DNA of 53,703 bases, from positions 1-53,703 of the forward strand of contig CAZTAJ010000015.1 of the NCBI GenBank assembly GCA_964611575.1. Reading direction: 5' to 3'. Positions 36,701-44,279 of the stretch are shown piece by piece (positions within the stretch are counted from its first letter, which is position 1; each line of letters opens with the position of its first letter). The translations under genes and the position numbers were made by a program. This DNA comes from CAITUY01 sp964611575 (GTDB taxonomy: Bacteria > Verrucomicrobiota > Kiritimatiellia > CAIKKV01 > CAITUY01). The notes below the pieces were generated by a model. That model did not search any database, had not been told where the DNA came from, and saw only the letters and a program-made list of their open reading frames with translations.

Positions 36701-36787
36701 GGCGGATGCGGCGGTGACCGCCGCCAGTGCGAAGGCAACCCCCACCCGCCACACAGAAGTCCGTCTTCCTGCCGGCTGACACTTCAT
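33701..36787 (-). CDS. Exported oxidoreductase with two FAD-binding domains and a HEAT-repeat tail
   Basis: A 1028-residue protein. ATG at 36785-36787 follows GAAGGAAGG. The signal 'GRRTSVWRVGVAFALAAVTA' contains paired arginines, compatible with Tat export of a folded flavoprotein. The first FAD domain starts at about residue 58 ('ADVVVVGGGVAGVSAALSAA') and the second at about 425 ('VDVLVVGSGTAGAPAAIAAA', then 'GGTAVSTIPTYYAGVPW'). Both carry the 'FAD_oxidored' pattern, with 'VDATWDGRIAAAAGAEFT' and 'VDGTGHGDVAATAGAAFS' as matching later blocks. Residues about 806-1015 are HEAT repeats ('RAQAAVVLGMLGDRKAVPVL', 'IPALEKIGDPSAVPFI'). It is the first gene of the 20-kb cluster. Substrate unknown; oxidation of sugars or glycosides to aid cleavage is one idea. 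Confidence 0.85.
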   Translation of the reverse strand: MKCQPAGRRTSVWRVGVAFALAAVTAASAGDLTVRTLQRVPAGARTVTQEARDIPIVAEADVVVVGGGVAGVSAALSAAAAGASVVLIEERNHFGYELAATLRPAEAVVRPGPGFAVTEKTLRALSLDKRKGIDLTGMLKGRLAGQVIKEKNIRPFLYSLANGALMDGQTIRGVVMVNPSGRQAVLAKTVVDATWDGRIAAAAGAEFTQSVGGEKTVRRYLLITNPAYQGDPEIAVPKSLGVLGDTVRVHEGGRVLEIAARMRIGGNVALDLSMAEGLTRRLAMRTVDYLRDNVKGFESLDQLQKAYPAVTLHSGSEIAIDEGPVVACDPPLTPRGVKGLLVAGRLASAEQKDSGLVPLLMNGETAGALAFQAARGVTLAAPTGKPVEVRGPIVSGGRVREFLTGLETGRTYPSIHENASELPIVDEVDVLVVGSGTAGAPAAIAAAQSGVRVAVVDVLPFLGGTAVSTIPTYYAGVPWESRLVGEIDAASGANRPGGRKGIWSPERRKSILQEMLLAHDAHLYYRTQAVGAVVEGRRVTGVVVEGAFGRGVILARVTVDGTGHGDVAATAGAAFSMGRQGDGATHVMGLTAGMANGNNGVRDPTSVADATAVTLKVMNWSAAGNTYSPHITPRESRHIVGDYVLTLDDLIARRVFPDAVMLCRSNYDRHDLGSYADESEAAQNWIAILGGWGQELGCQVPYRALLPRGLDNLLVVGKAYSGDHDSQVVLRMQRDYMHMGEAAGVAAAQAVRSRSTARSVSVKDLQAELTRRGVLRPHDLPGADLRTDPASAVLNFGSTNTNAQAAMIACYRAGPRAIPALTSALASTGILARAQAAVVLGMLGDRKAVPVLLEILAAGKGMDGEGHAGGWTSGKITPQLFTGAVILLGRFGEKQAAPGIRDLIKDRGMCPPEMASYAIPALEKIGDPSAVPFIKPYLLPCVPGKKPWPESATDESYAVQAAAARALAGMGDLSGIPVLIEFLGNDRLLVRDYAQKLLEGRTGQRFGKDQARWRAWFERRDVKATGGT

Positions 36788-36897
36788 CTGACCCTTCCTT
36801 CGTAAGTCTGTTTCAAGACGGACAGCACGTGTTGTTTGTCGTCCAACCCGCCGGATTTCGCAAGGACGTTCTTCCGGCGCTCACAACCCGCCTGCGG

Positions 36898-37152
36898 TCA
36901 GTTGACGAGGATCATGCGGAAATCGCGCGCGGGGATCTTCACCTTCAACACGTTGTTCCGTTCGGCATAAGGCTTGCCGGACTCCTCCGTTCCCGCAAAC
37001 GGATTCGCCCGGGCAGCCGGTGCGGCGGTCTCGATATCCAGTTTCGTCCGCACCGACACCAGCGTATCGGGCGTCAGACTCTTGAACAGGCCCTAGGGAT
37101 CCCAATACGGGATGAACGGCTCGTCGCCCGCAATGCCCCCGTAAGCGGCGTT
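36898..37152 (-). pseudogene. C-terminal remnant of a DUF6067/glycosidase-like protein with an in-frame stop
   Basis: The minus strand reads 'YNAAYGGIAGDEPFIPYWDP', a TAG stop, then 'GLFKSLTPDTLVSVRTKLDI' and further on 'ERNNVLKVKIPARDFRMILV', ending at TGA 36898-36900. 'F-(V/I)-P-Y-W' and the final 'x-x-(D/H)-(F/Y)-R-(M/L)-(I/L)-L' are shared with the end of the 10650-14102 protein ('EFVPYWRNADW', 'PSHEYRLLLWP'). About 84 codons survive. The rest of 36788-37425 holds no gene that can be supported. Confidence 0.6.
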
Positions 37153-37384
37153 GTATTGGGAAAAAGAACAAGAAGACCCTTGAATTGCCGGTGCGCGAGC
37201 GCGATGATTGATCGATTCCCTTGGAAATGGAAGATGCAAAGGAGAACAACCCGAAATGAACCCGATTCGTGTGGAGCCTCACAGGATGGGATGGCACGCC
37301 CGGCGCATGGACCTCGCTTGATCCCTCCGCACCGGAGCCGCACCCTCGGCCCCTGGGGGATGAACTGGGTCTCGCGCCTTTAAA

Positions 37385-37397
37385 GATGATAATCATC
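37385..37397. promoter_or_regulatory. Small palindrome GATGAT-A-ATCATC upstream of the second URO-D gene
   Basis: Six-base arms around one central base, ending 28 bases before the ATG at 37426. Position and shape suit an operator; it also resembles part of a Fur box, but is too short to assign. Confidence 0.25.
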
Positions 37398-37425
37398 ACA
37401 ACGTCATGCCGTTTGCAGGAGAAAC

Positions 37426-38421
37426 ATGAACACTCGTGAACGCTTCCATGCGGTGATGAACTTTCAACCCTTCGATCGGCTGCCCATCCTTGAGTGGGCC
37501 GGCTGGTGGAATCAAACGATCGACCGATGGCACGGGGAAGGCCTGCCCGCCACCCTGACCGACCGCTACGCCATCTGCGAGCATTTCGGCCTGGATGTCT
37601 ACAAGCAGGAGTGGGTGGGAGTCCTGACGGCAGGTTGTCCTCAACCGCGTTCGCACGGATCGGGAATCATCGAGACCGATGCGGATTATGAACGGATTCT
37701 GCCGCACTTATACCCATCGAAGCCGATTGACGAGGCCAAGTGGCAACGATGGGCGCAAGAACAGGACCAAGGCGCCGTGGCGCTCTGGTTTACGGTTGAC
37801 GGGTTCTTCTGGTTCGCGCGACGGCTGCTCGGGATCGAGAGACACCTGTACGCCTTTTACGACCAACCGGAATTGATGCATCGCATCAACTCGGATCTGG
37901 CGGACTGGATCCTTCTGGTCATCGATCGGATCGGGTCGATCTGTACGCCCGACTTCATGACCTTCGGTGAGGACATGAGTTACAACAACGGGCCCATGTT
38001 GTCGAAAGCGCTGTTCGACGAATTCATGCGTCCCTATTACGACCGCGTGATCCCCGCCTTGCGGAAATGGGGCATCATGCCGATCGTTGATTCGGATGGC
38101 GATATTGCCACACCGGCCCATTGGTTTGCGGAAGCGGGCCTCGATGGAATCCTTCCCCTCGAACGGCAGGCGGGGGTTGACATTGCCTCCCTGCGGAAGG
38201 CACACCCACGCATGCGGTTCATCGGGCACTTTGACAAGATGACCATGAACAAGGGAGCCCAGGCCATGCGCGCGGAATTCGAGCGGCTGGCGCCCATCGC
38301 CGCCCAAGGAGGCTTCCTGATCAGTTGCGATCACCAAACACCCCCAGGAGTCTCCTACGAGAATTACAGGACGTACTTATCCCTGTTCAGAGAGTACGCC
38401 GGACGAATCCGCATGGCATAG
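37426..38421 (+). CDS. Uroporphyrinogen decarboxylase (URO-D) family protein, second copy
   Basis: A 331-residue protein. It starts 'MNTRERFHAVMNFQPFDRLP', the usual N-terminus of the URO-D/MtaA-like group. Later blocks are 'PDFMTFGEDMSYNNGPMLSK', 'IMPIVDSDGDIATPAHWF', 'MRFIGHFDKMTMNKG' and 'GGFLISCDHQTPPGVSYENY'. ATG 37426 has AGGAG 5 bases upstream. It shares the same blocks with the 136-1272 protein in the same order (compare 'DICFKNGPMVSPSIFREFAL' there), so the two are paralogues of the non-HemE branch. It stands alone on the + strand between the glycan cluster and the APH/esterase genes. A methyl-transfer role is possible; no corrinoid protein is present in the window. Confidence 0.87.
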   Translation: MNTRERFHAVMNFQPFDRLPILEWAGWWNQTIDRWHGEGLPATLTDRYAICEHFGLDVYKQEWVGVLTAGCPQPRSHGSGIIETDADYERILPHLYPSKPIDEAKWQRWAQEQDQGAVALWFTVDGFFWFARRLLGIERHLYAFYDQPELMHRINSDLADWILLVIDRIGSICTPDFMTFGEDMSYNNGPMLSKALFDEFMRPYYDRVIPALRKWGIMPIVDSDGDIATPAHWFAEAGLDGILPLERQAGVDIASLRKAHPRMRFIGHFDKMTMNKGAQAMRAEFERLAPIAAQGGFLISCDHQTPPGVSYENYRTYLSLFREYAGRIRMA

Positions 38422-38598
38422 GATGGAACCGTCGCGGGGCGATGGTCTCAGTACCCGGGGCTCCCCTTCAATGGCCGCTGTACGGGGGCGATTGCGGATC
38501 GTTCGGTCCCAGCGGCAAGTCGGCCGCCACGGCCTGGCGCTGATCCAGGTCGAGTAGACGACCCGGAGGCACACCCGAGCCGCGTCCGGCACCGCCGC

Positions 38599-38627
38599 CC
38601 TGCGGCATTCACCGACTACGCCGCAGG
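38599..38627. terminator. Hairpin immediately after the APH-family gene stop
   Basis: CCTGCGGC (38599-38606) and GCCGCAGG (38620-38627) form a perfect 8-bp stem with a 13-base loop, directly downstream of the minus-strand stop and between two convergent genes. There is no T-run, so it may be a processing or attenuating structure rather than an intrinsic terminator. Confidence 0.35.
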
Positions 38628-38628
38628 C

Positions 38629-39792
38629 TCAGACTCGGTGGTACCCATGCGCATGGTCCCTGGCATGGGGAGGCGTCCAGGATGTCGCCCGGTCGACGAC
38701 CTCCTGCATGCGGGCTTCAAATGTTTCCATTTCGGCGACGAGTTTAAAGTGCACCCGCGCCCGGTCGAGATTGTGCCCCGGTCGATGGGTCTTAAAATAG
38801 ACATCGCCCGACAGGTAGTCCGTGAGGAACCGGATGCCGATTGTCAGCGTGATCAAACGGCCCGCCGCGACCAGCAACTCCACTTCCGAGGGTTTCAAGA
38901 AGCCCGCCGCGCCCTCCAGGTACCCCCTCGCCAGCGCTTCGAACGCGTCGAGGTTGAACTGCACCTTGTCCAGGTCGCGCTCGTCCTCCGCCGACGTGCG
39001 CCCGCAGGTCCTGACCATGTCGCCAAAGTCATACAAGACGGACCCGTTCATGACCGTGTCGAGATCGATGACGCACACGGCCCGTTCGGTCTGCTCATCC
39101 ATCAGCACATTGTTCAGTTTCGTATCGTTGTGCGTGATGCGTTCCGGCAGCACCCCGCTGTCCAGGCGATCGGTGACGATGGACGTGAACTCCGACCGCG
39201 CGAACACGAAATCGATGGCGTCCCGCGCGCTCACGCAGCGTCCGTGCCCGTCCTCCCGAACCGCGTGTTTCAACCCCTGCAGCCGCCGCGGCGTATGATG
39301 AAAGAAGGGAATCGTGTCGTGCAGGCGCTCGCCGGGCAGGTCGGCGAGATGGCGCTGAAAACGCCCGAACGCCTTGGCCGCCTCGTAGGCCAGGTGCGGC
39401 GCCGTGCAGAGGTCATGCGTGCGGGTGCCGTCAATGAAGGTGTACATGCGCCAGTAGTCGCCCTGGTCGTCGCGATGCACCAGTCCCCCCTGGAGCGTAC
39501 GCTGGATCGAGAGACATTCCCGGTCCGGGTTTGCGCCGGCGCTGGCTTCGAGTTTTCGCCGCACATGGCGTGTCACCCGGTCAATGTTCTCCATGAGCTG
39601 TTCGGGCACCTTGAAGACCTGGTGGTTGATGCGCTGGATGATGTGTCGCACGCACCGTCCGTGCTGGTCCCAGCGCGAGAGATAGGTGTCGTTGATGTGG
39701 CCGCTGCCGTAGGGTATGGCATCGACAAAGCGGGCCGCCACGTCAAACTGGGCGGCGATCTCGGCCGGCTTGTGGTGCAGTGGCAAGGTCAT
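38629..39792 (-). CDS. Aminoglycoside-phosphotransferase (APH/NahK-like) family sugar kinase
   Basis: A 387-residue protein of protein-kinase-like fold. An N-terminal lobe has 'IPYGSGHINDTYL' and 'RHIIQRINHQVF'. The catalytic loop is 'ERITHNDTKLNNVLMDEQT' and the metal-binding 'VCVIDLDTVMNGSVLYDFGD' contains the DxD-type aspartates. This pattern (H-N-D-T-K-x-N-N, 'IDLDT') matches N-acetylhexosamine 1-kinase-like members better than antibiotic kinases. The start ATG overlaps the esterase stop as ATGA, so translation is probably coupled. With a sialate esterase upstream and hexosaminidases nearby, a cytoplasmic role phosphorylating a released amino sugar is a reasonable inference. Confidence 0.82.
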   Translation of the reverse strand: MTLPLHHKPAEIAAQFDVAARFVDAIPYGSGHINDTYLSRWDQHGRCVRHIIQRINHQVFKVPEQLMENIDRVTRHVRRKLEASAGANPDRECLSIQRTLQGGLVHRDDQGDYWRMYTFIDGTRTHDLCTAPHLAYEAAKAFGRFQRHLADLPGERLHDTIPFFHHTPRRLQGLKHAVREDGHGRCVSARDAIDFVFARSEFTSIVTDRLDSGVLPERITHNDTKLNNVLMDEQTERAVCVIDLDTVMNGSVLYDFGDMVRTCGRTSAEDERDLDKVQFNLDAFEALARGYLEGAAGFLKPSEVELLVAAGRLITLTIGIRFLTDYLSGDVYFKTHRPGHNLDRARVHFKLVAEMETFEARMQEVVDRATSWTPPHARDHAHGYHRV

Positions 39793-41783
39793 TCGCCCGC
39801 CTCGGACCAGCGGTCGGTGCGGAAGGGGCTGGCGGGTAACCCCGCCCCGTTGAACAAAGTGCAGTCGGGATTGTCGGCCCAGCCGTAGCGCACCGCCACC
39901 GGTTCGCGGACACGCGGGTTCGTCACGACCACCGTGTCGGCGCCGTGTCCCGCACTGCGCGAAACGTCGATGGTGGCCTTGGCCCAGACAAACCGCCGAT
40001 CGGCGCCGGCGACGGCAAATCCGCTCAGCTTGCCGCCGTGCGCCGCCAGCCCGCCCTCGGTGTGTGAAAATTCGAGGGTCACGCGATTCGCGCGCACCGT
40101 CATGCGCCTGAACATCGGCCCGGAGCACGCCACGCGCCGGCCGTAGGTCCTGGCCAACGCATTGAGCGCCAGGCGCAGCCCCACGTCCTGCTTGTTTTTC
40201 GGATGCACGTCATCCGCATCGCCAATGTCGATGGCCACGGCCATCCCCGTGTGGCGGAGCACCAGGGTCCGAAGTTGCGCCTCGCGCACTTCAGCCCAGT
40301 AACTCCAGCCCGGCCGCAGGGCGCGGGCCCCGTGGTTGGCCAGTTGCACAAAATGGAAGTGGAACGCCTGCGCCGGGCCGAATTCGGGGGTCCCCTGTTT
40401 CCAGGCCTCCCGCCAGGCATGAATCAACGCCGGGAAGAGCGCGTTGTACTCCCGGGCCCGCCCGCCCGTGTTCGCGTTCGATTCGCCCTGGTACCAGATG
40501 GCGCCGCGGAGGCCAAAGGGCGCCAACGGGGCAATCATGCCGTTGTAAAGGGCCGCCGGAAAATTCTGGTTGTCAGGCCCGATCGGTTCCGGGAGTGAGG
40601 GGGTCTTTGGCGTCAGGGCTCGTTCGACGCGGTATCGCCACGTCCCCGCAATTGGCAGGCGTTCCGGCAGAACCCCCTCCGGCGCCACGAGCGCCATTTG
40701 AAGGGGATTGGACGCCGTGAAACCGCCCCGGCCATACCGGTCGAAAATGCGCACCGCGATGACCGCCCGCCCGGTCCGCACCAGGCGCCCCGGAACCGCG
40801 TAACTCCGCGGCACGAGATTGGCGTTCGGTGTTTCCGGGCCCGTGGCCCCCACCGGCTTGCCGTTAAAGTACGTCGTGTCAAAATCATCCACGGGGCCCA
40901 GGTCCAGGGTCAAATCCCGGCCTGCCCACGCGGCCGGAATGTCGAACTCGTGCCGGAACCACACCGCACCATCGATGTTCAGCCCCAGGGATTCTTCCCA
41001 GTCCCCGGGTACAGAGACCGACGCCCACCCTTTCATGCCGATATCCGGCCGCGCCCAATCGCGGGTCTCCGGCGCCATGCCGGTATCCTGGTGGAAAATA
41101 CTGTCTTCCCACGCCGCCTGTTCCGCGTGATACCGGGCCATGACCTCCGGCCGGTCCATGCTGGCGGCATAGTCGGCATAGTGTTTGAGCTGCGGATGGG
41201 CCGCCAGGTGCGCGAGCGGCGTCCACGCCTCCGCCGCGGTCCCGCCCCACGAACTGTGGATCAGGCCCACCGGCACGTTCAGTTCCTGATGCAGCTTCCG
41301 CCCGAAGAAGTACCCCGCCGCCGAGAAGTCGAGCGCCGAACCGGGACTGCACACCTGCCACGTGCCGCCGCAGTCCGATTGCGGATGGCGCGCCGCAACG
41401 CGGTTCACCGTGAAGAAACGCAGGCGGGGAAACACCGCCACCGCGGATTCAGCCTCCGCATCGCGGGCCTGCCGCAACGGCATTTCCATGTTGGACTGCC
41501 CGCTGCAAAGCCAGACCTCGCCCACCAGGACATCAGACCGCACGACGGTCTGCCGGCCCGACGCCACACTCAATTCGAAAGGTCCGCCCGCGGGCTGGGC
41601 CGGCAGGTCGACCCGCCAGCGGCCGTCCGCGCCGGCTTCCACGGTCTCAACGGCCGTCGCCAGCGTCACCTCGACCTTCGCACCGGGCGCCGCCCAACCC
41701 CACACCGGGATGGGCTGCCCTTGCTGCAGCACCAGGTGGTCGCCGAACACCGCCGGCAATCTGAGTACGTGTCCTCCGCTCAT
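39789..41783 (-). CDS. Sialate O-acetylesterase-like protein
   Basis: A 664-residue protein. It begins 'LRLPAVFGDHLVLQQGQPIP' and has 'VGEVWLCSGQSNMEMPLRQA', the block with the nucleophile S97. The second conserved block is 'GAIWYQGESNANTGGRAREY', and the Asp-His part of the triad is in 'IGDADDVHPKNKQDVGLRL'. A GH2-like jelly roll inserted in the middle ('PAAWAGRDLTLDLGPVDDF') is normal for the family. ATG 41783 has AAGGAT about 8 bases upstream. No signal peptide is obvious. The family removes acetyl groups from sialic acids or, in many bacteria, from other polysaccharides such as xylan or pectin. Confidence 0.9.
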   Translation of the reverse strand: MSGGHVLRLPAVFGDHLVLQQGQPIPVWGWAAPGAKVEVTLATAVETVEAGADGRWRVDLPAQPAGGPFELSVASGRQTVVRSDVLVGEVWLCSGQSNMEMPLRQARDAEAESAVAVFPRLRFFTVNRVAARHPQSDCGGTWQVCSPGSALDFSAAGYFFGRKLHQELNVPVGLIHSSWGGTAAEAWTPLAHLAAHPQLKHYADYAASMDRPEVMARYHAEQAAWEDSIFHQDTGMAPETRDWARPDIGMKGWASVSVPGDWEESLGLNIDGAVWFRHEFDIPAAWAGRDLTLDLGPVDDFDTTYFNGKPVGATGPETPNANLVPRSYAVPGRLVRTGRAVIAVRIFDRYGRGGFTASNPLQMALVAPEGVLPERLPIAGTWRYRVERALTPKTPSLPEPIGPDNQNFPAALYNGMIAPLAPFGLRGAIWYQGESNANTGGRAREYNALFPALIHAWREAWKQGTPEFGPAQAFHFHFVQLANHGARALRPGWSYWAEVREAQLRTLVLRHTGMAVAIDIGDADDVHPKNKQDVGLRLALNALARTYGRRVACSGPMFRRMTVRANRVTLEFSHTEGGLAAHGGKLSGFAVAGADRRFVWAKATIDVSRSAGHGADTVVVTNPRVREPVAVRYGWADNPDCTLFNGAGLPASPFRTDRWSEAGE

Positions 41784-41856
41784 GATCCATCCTTACCGTG
41801 AACGCCGCCCGCCATCGGCGCAAATGGTTGCAATGATAGCCCTTTTTGGCACCGGG

Positions 41857-42948
41857 TCAACTCTGCGGCGCGACACTCTGCGGCGCGATCACCCGCACCC
41901 GATCCGCCAACTCCGGCCTCGGGTGGAACACCCGGGTCATTCCACGAGTGACAAGGATCTCCAGCGGCTGGCGGTCAGGCACAAACAGGGCCTCCACGCC
42001 CGGGAGGCCAGCCAGGACCCTCTCTCCCGCCTCGACCCCCAGCACAAATAACGCGGTGGACAGCGCATCCGCAGCGGCTGCCGAGGGCGCCACGACCGTC
42101 ACCCCGGCCATCCCCTCCACGGGACGTCCGGTACGCGGATCGATGATGTGCGCGTAACGATGCCCGCCCAGAACCACAAAGCGTTCGTAGTTCCCGGACG
42201 TCGACACCGCCATCCCGTCCTCAATGTCCAGCATGCCCAGGGTATCCTCGCCGTGGAACGGATCCCGTACGCCGATGCGCCAGGGCCGTTCGGGCGACGG
42301 CCGTCCGAAGCACCGCATGTTGCCGGCGAGGTTGATCGTGAAGTCCCGCGCGCCGCGGGCGCGCAGCAGGTCGCCACAGACATCCACGGCGTAACCCTTG
42401 GCGATCCCGCCGAGATCAGCCCCCATGCCGGGTTGATCCAGCGATGCCCGCGTGCCCTCCAGTCGAATATTGCGGTAACCGATCCGGGTGCGGGCCGCCT
42501 CAATCTGCGCATCGGAAACGACACTGACCGGCGTCTTGCCGCCGCTGAAACCCCACAAGCGCACCAGCGGACCGACCGTCACGTCGAACGCGCCGCCGCT
42601 GAGATCGCCGTAACGGCGGGCCAGGGCGAGATTCGCACGCAGGTGGGGCCCCGCCTCAATGGCACCGGTCCCCGCCGCCGCGTTGAGTTGCGAGAGCGCG
42701 CTGTTCGAGCGGTAGAGACTCAGTTCGGCCTCGATCTCCCGCATGGCCGTCTCGGCAATCCTCCCGTATGCCTCCGCCTGCCCGGCCTCGCGCCCGCCGG
42801 CAATCACGGCGGCATGGGCGCCCATGACCGCATAGCGGACTTCGCGGGGCGGTTCCGGCGCCCGGCACCCGGCACTCGATACCGCCAGGCCGATCCCCAC
42901 GATCCCCCAGGCCCGCCGCACGGGTCCGCCCATCGCCGCGAGCGTCAT
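41857..42948 (-). CDS. apbE: FAD:protein FMN transferase (ApbE family) lipoprotein
   Basis: A 363-residue protein. The N-terminus has a lipoprotein signal ending in 'GIGLAVSSAGC' (lipobox Cys28). ApbE blocks: 'YAVMGAHAAVIAGG', 'AELSLYRSNSALSQLNAAAG', 'GAFDVTVGPLVRLWGF', 'GADLGGIAKGYAVD', 'TINLAGNMRCFGRP', 'GMAVSTSGNYERF', and 'HIIDPRTGRPVEGMAGVTVV', which includes the Mg/FAD-binding region. It transfers FMN from FAD to a Thr/Ser of target proteins at the outer face of the membrane. The start overlaps the previous gene by ATGA. The last residues 'VAPQS' are a duplication of the preceding ones (15-bp tandem repeat at 41860-41887). No FMN-binding-domain target was found in the window. Confidence 0.93.
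   Translation of the reverse strand: MTLAAMGGPVRRAWGIVGIGLAVSSAGCRAPEPPREVRYAVMGAHAAVIAGGREAGQAEAYGRIAETAMREIEAELSLYRSNSALSQLNAAAGTGAIEAGPHLRANLALARRYGDLSGGAFDVTVGPLVRLWGFSGGKTPVSVVSDAQIEAARTRIGYRNIRLEGTRASLDQPGMGADLGGIAKGYAVDVCGDLLRARGARDFTINLAGNMRCFGRPSPERPWRIGVRDPFHGEDTLGMLDIEDGMAVSTSGNYERFVVLGGHRYAHIIDPRTGRPVEGMAGVTVVAPSAAAADALSTALFVLGVEAGERVLAGLPGVEALFVPDRQPLEILVTRGMTRVFHPRPELADRVRVIAPQSVAPQS
41860..41887. repeat. 15-bp-period tandem duplication at the 3' end of apbE
   Basis: ACTCTGCGGCGCG occurs at 41860-41872 and 41875-41887, giving the repeated C-terminal residues 'APQSVAPQS'. A recent slippage or duplication that stays in frame. Confidence 0.7.
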
Positions 42949-44279
42949 CCGGCCCCCTGTCCCGGCCCGCTCGGGCCCGGAAATGCGCTTTCGGGAAGCT
43001 GCTGACGAGCCGCCCGGCGCGCCTCGGCCTCAATCCGGTCCCAGGCGCCCGGACGCCGCACGGAGGCTGTTGGCGCCGCCACCTGCTGGATGGCGTCCCA
43101 GTACAGGCGGGCCACGCGTTCAAACCCCGCGGCCAACTCGCGGTCGCCCAGGATCTCCCACACGCGACTCCGCGTCAGGGCGCGCTCGACGAGCCTTTCC
43201 TGAACGGCATCCCCCAACCCCTCGACGCGCCTCACCAGTTCCTGCCGCACCCCGCTGACCAACCCGGTCGCCGCGACAATGCCCGGCAGCCGCTCCAGCG
43301 CCTGCCGCGCGGCCAGGGCCTCCGGGTCGCGCCCGAACCCGTGGAGCAGGACCACGGACTCGCGCAAGAGGTTTTCGACGGGCGCGGACGAGACCGGGTG
43401 TGCCAGCGCGTCGGGATCGTCCGCCACCATCCGGGCGACCCGCGCGGCGATATCGAGGCGGGGTGCCCGCACATAGAGCCGTCGCTCCGGCTCGAAACGG
43501 AGCCTCCCGTTTCTCACGGTCTCCAGGAGCCCCTGGTAGACCAGCCGTGCACACCAGTCCGAACGGCCCTGGCGCACCGCGCGCCCCGTGTAACCCCAAT
43601 ACAGGGCGTGCGTCGCAGGGAGCCGCCAGTCGAGCGGCCCGTAGGTGCGGTCGATAGCCTGCATGACGTCGGGCCGCAGCCGGAGCACCGCCAGTTCGGC
43701 GGCGGCCGGCGGGGCCGCCAAGGCGGCATAGTCGGCGGTGCCCTCCGGGAACAAAGGGCTCATGTCGGCGGCAAAGGCGATGCGGTAGTAGTCCTGCGCC
43801 TCGTCCATCGTCCCGCCGATCTTGTCGGCATACAGCCAGCCCAGTTCCCAATATAGCTGGTCGTCCCGCGGATTGGAGGCCAGTCCCTGGTCGCGCAACA
43901 GGCGCACCCCGTGGTTCACCCAGCGCCAGCGGTCACGGGGATCGGGGAACATCACGGACACGTTATAGGCCATGTTCCAGGCGTGATAGGCCCACACTTC
44001 GGCGTGGCGCGGCTCCAACTGCGTGATCCAATCGGCCAGTTGAACGAGTTCGTAGAAGCGGCCCTCCTCCTGCAGACCGGCCGACCGCACCCACAGGATG
44101 TCCGCCAGCAAGCCGCGGAAACCGCCCAGCGCAACCGAAACGAACCTCACGCCGGGAGACGCCGTGGCCAGCCCCTCTGACCCGCCGGCGGCCGGGTTCC
44201 GGTCGCGTATGACACCGGCCGCCGCCAGCAGGCACACGCCCGCCAGCGCCAGGACCCGCGTCGTGCGCCCATAGTTCAT
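42945..44279 (-). CDS. Membrane-anchored TPR-like helical protein of unknown function
   Basis: A 444-residue protein. The N-terminal segment 'VLALAGVCLLAAAGVIRDR' is a signal anchor. Downstream helical pairs resemble degenerate TPRs: 'FVSVALGGFRGLLADILWVR', 'FYELVQLADWITQLEPRHAE', 'WAYHAWNMAYNVSVMFPDP', 'LYWELGWLYADKIGGTMDEA'. The D/N-P-R positions at helix ends recall TPR units. The C-terminal half is Arg/Glu-rich helices. The family was not recognised by name; similar proteins appear in PVC genomes. It overlaps both neighbours by ATGA, so it is translationally tied to the FHA kinase (upstream) and ApbE (downstream). It may be an anchored partner that relays or assembles with one of them; this is inference. 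Confidence 0.7.
   Translation of the reverse strand: MNYGRTTRVLALAGVCLLAAAGVIRDRNPAAGGSEGLATASPGVRFVSVALGGFRGLLADILWVRSAGLQEEGRFYELVQLADWITQLEPRHAEVWAYHAWNMAYNVSVMFPDPRDRWRWVNHGVRLLRDQGLASNPRDDQLYWELGWLYADKIGGTMDEAQDYYRIAFAADMSPLFPEGTADYAALAAPPAAAELAVLRLRPDVMQAIDRTYGPLDWRLPATHALYWGYTGRAVRQGRSDWCARLVYQGLLETVRNGRLRFEPERRLYVRAPRLDIAARVARMVADDPDALAHPVSSAPVENLLRESVVLLHGFGRDPEALAARQALERLPGIVAATGLVSGVRQELVRRVEGLGDAVQERLVERALTRSRVWEILGDRELAAGFERVARLYWDAIQQVAAPTASVRRPGAWDRIEAEARRAARQQLPESAFPGPSGPGQGAG

Noticed and set aside
36600..36787. Canonical Tat signal in the FAD/HEAT protein as a firm call
   Set aside because: There is an RR pair in the right place but not the full S-R-R-x-F-L-K consensus, so it is only described as compatible.
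36881..37399. A 172-codon minus frame in the gap before the second URO-D gene
   Set aside because: Poly-F/S-rich low-complexity translation; the C-terminal glycosidase remnant is in another frame and explains the coding signal.
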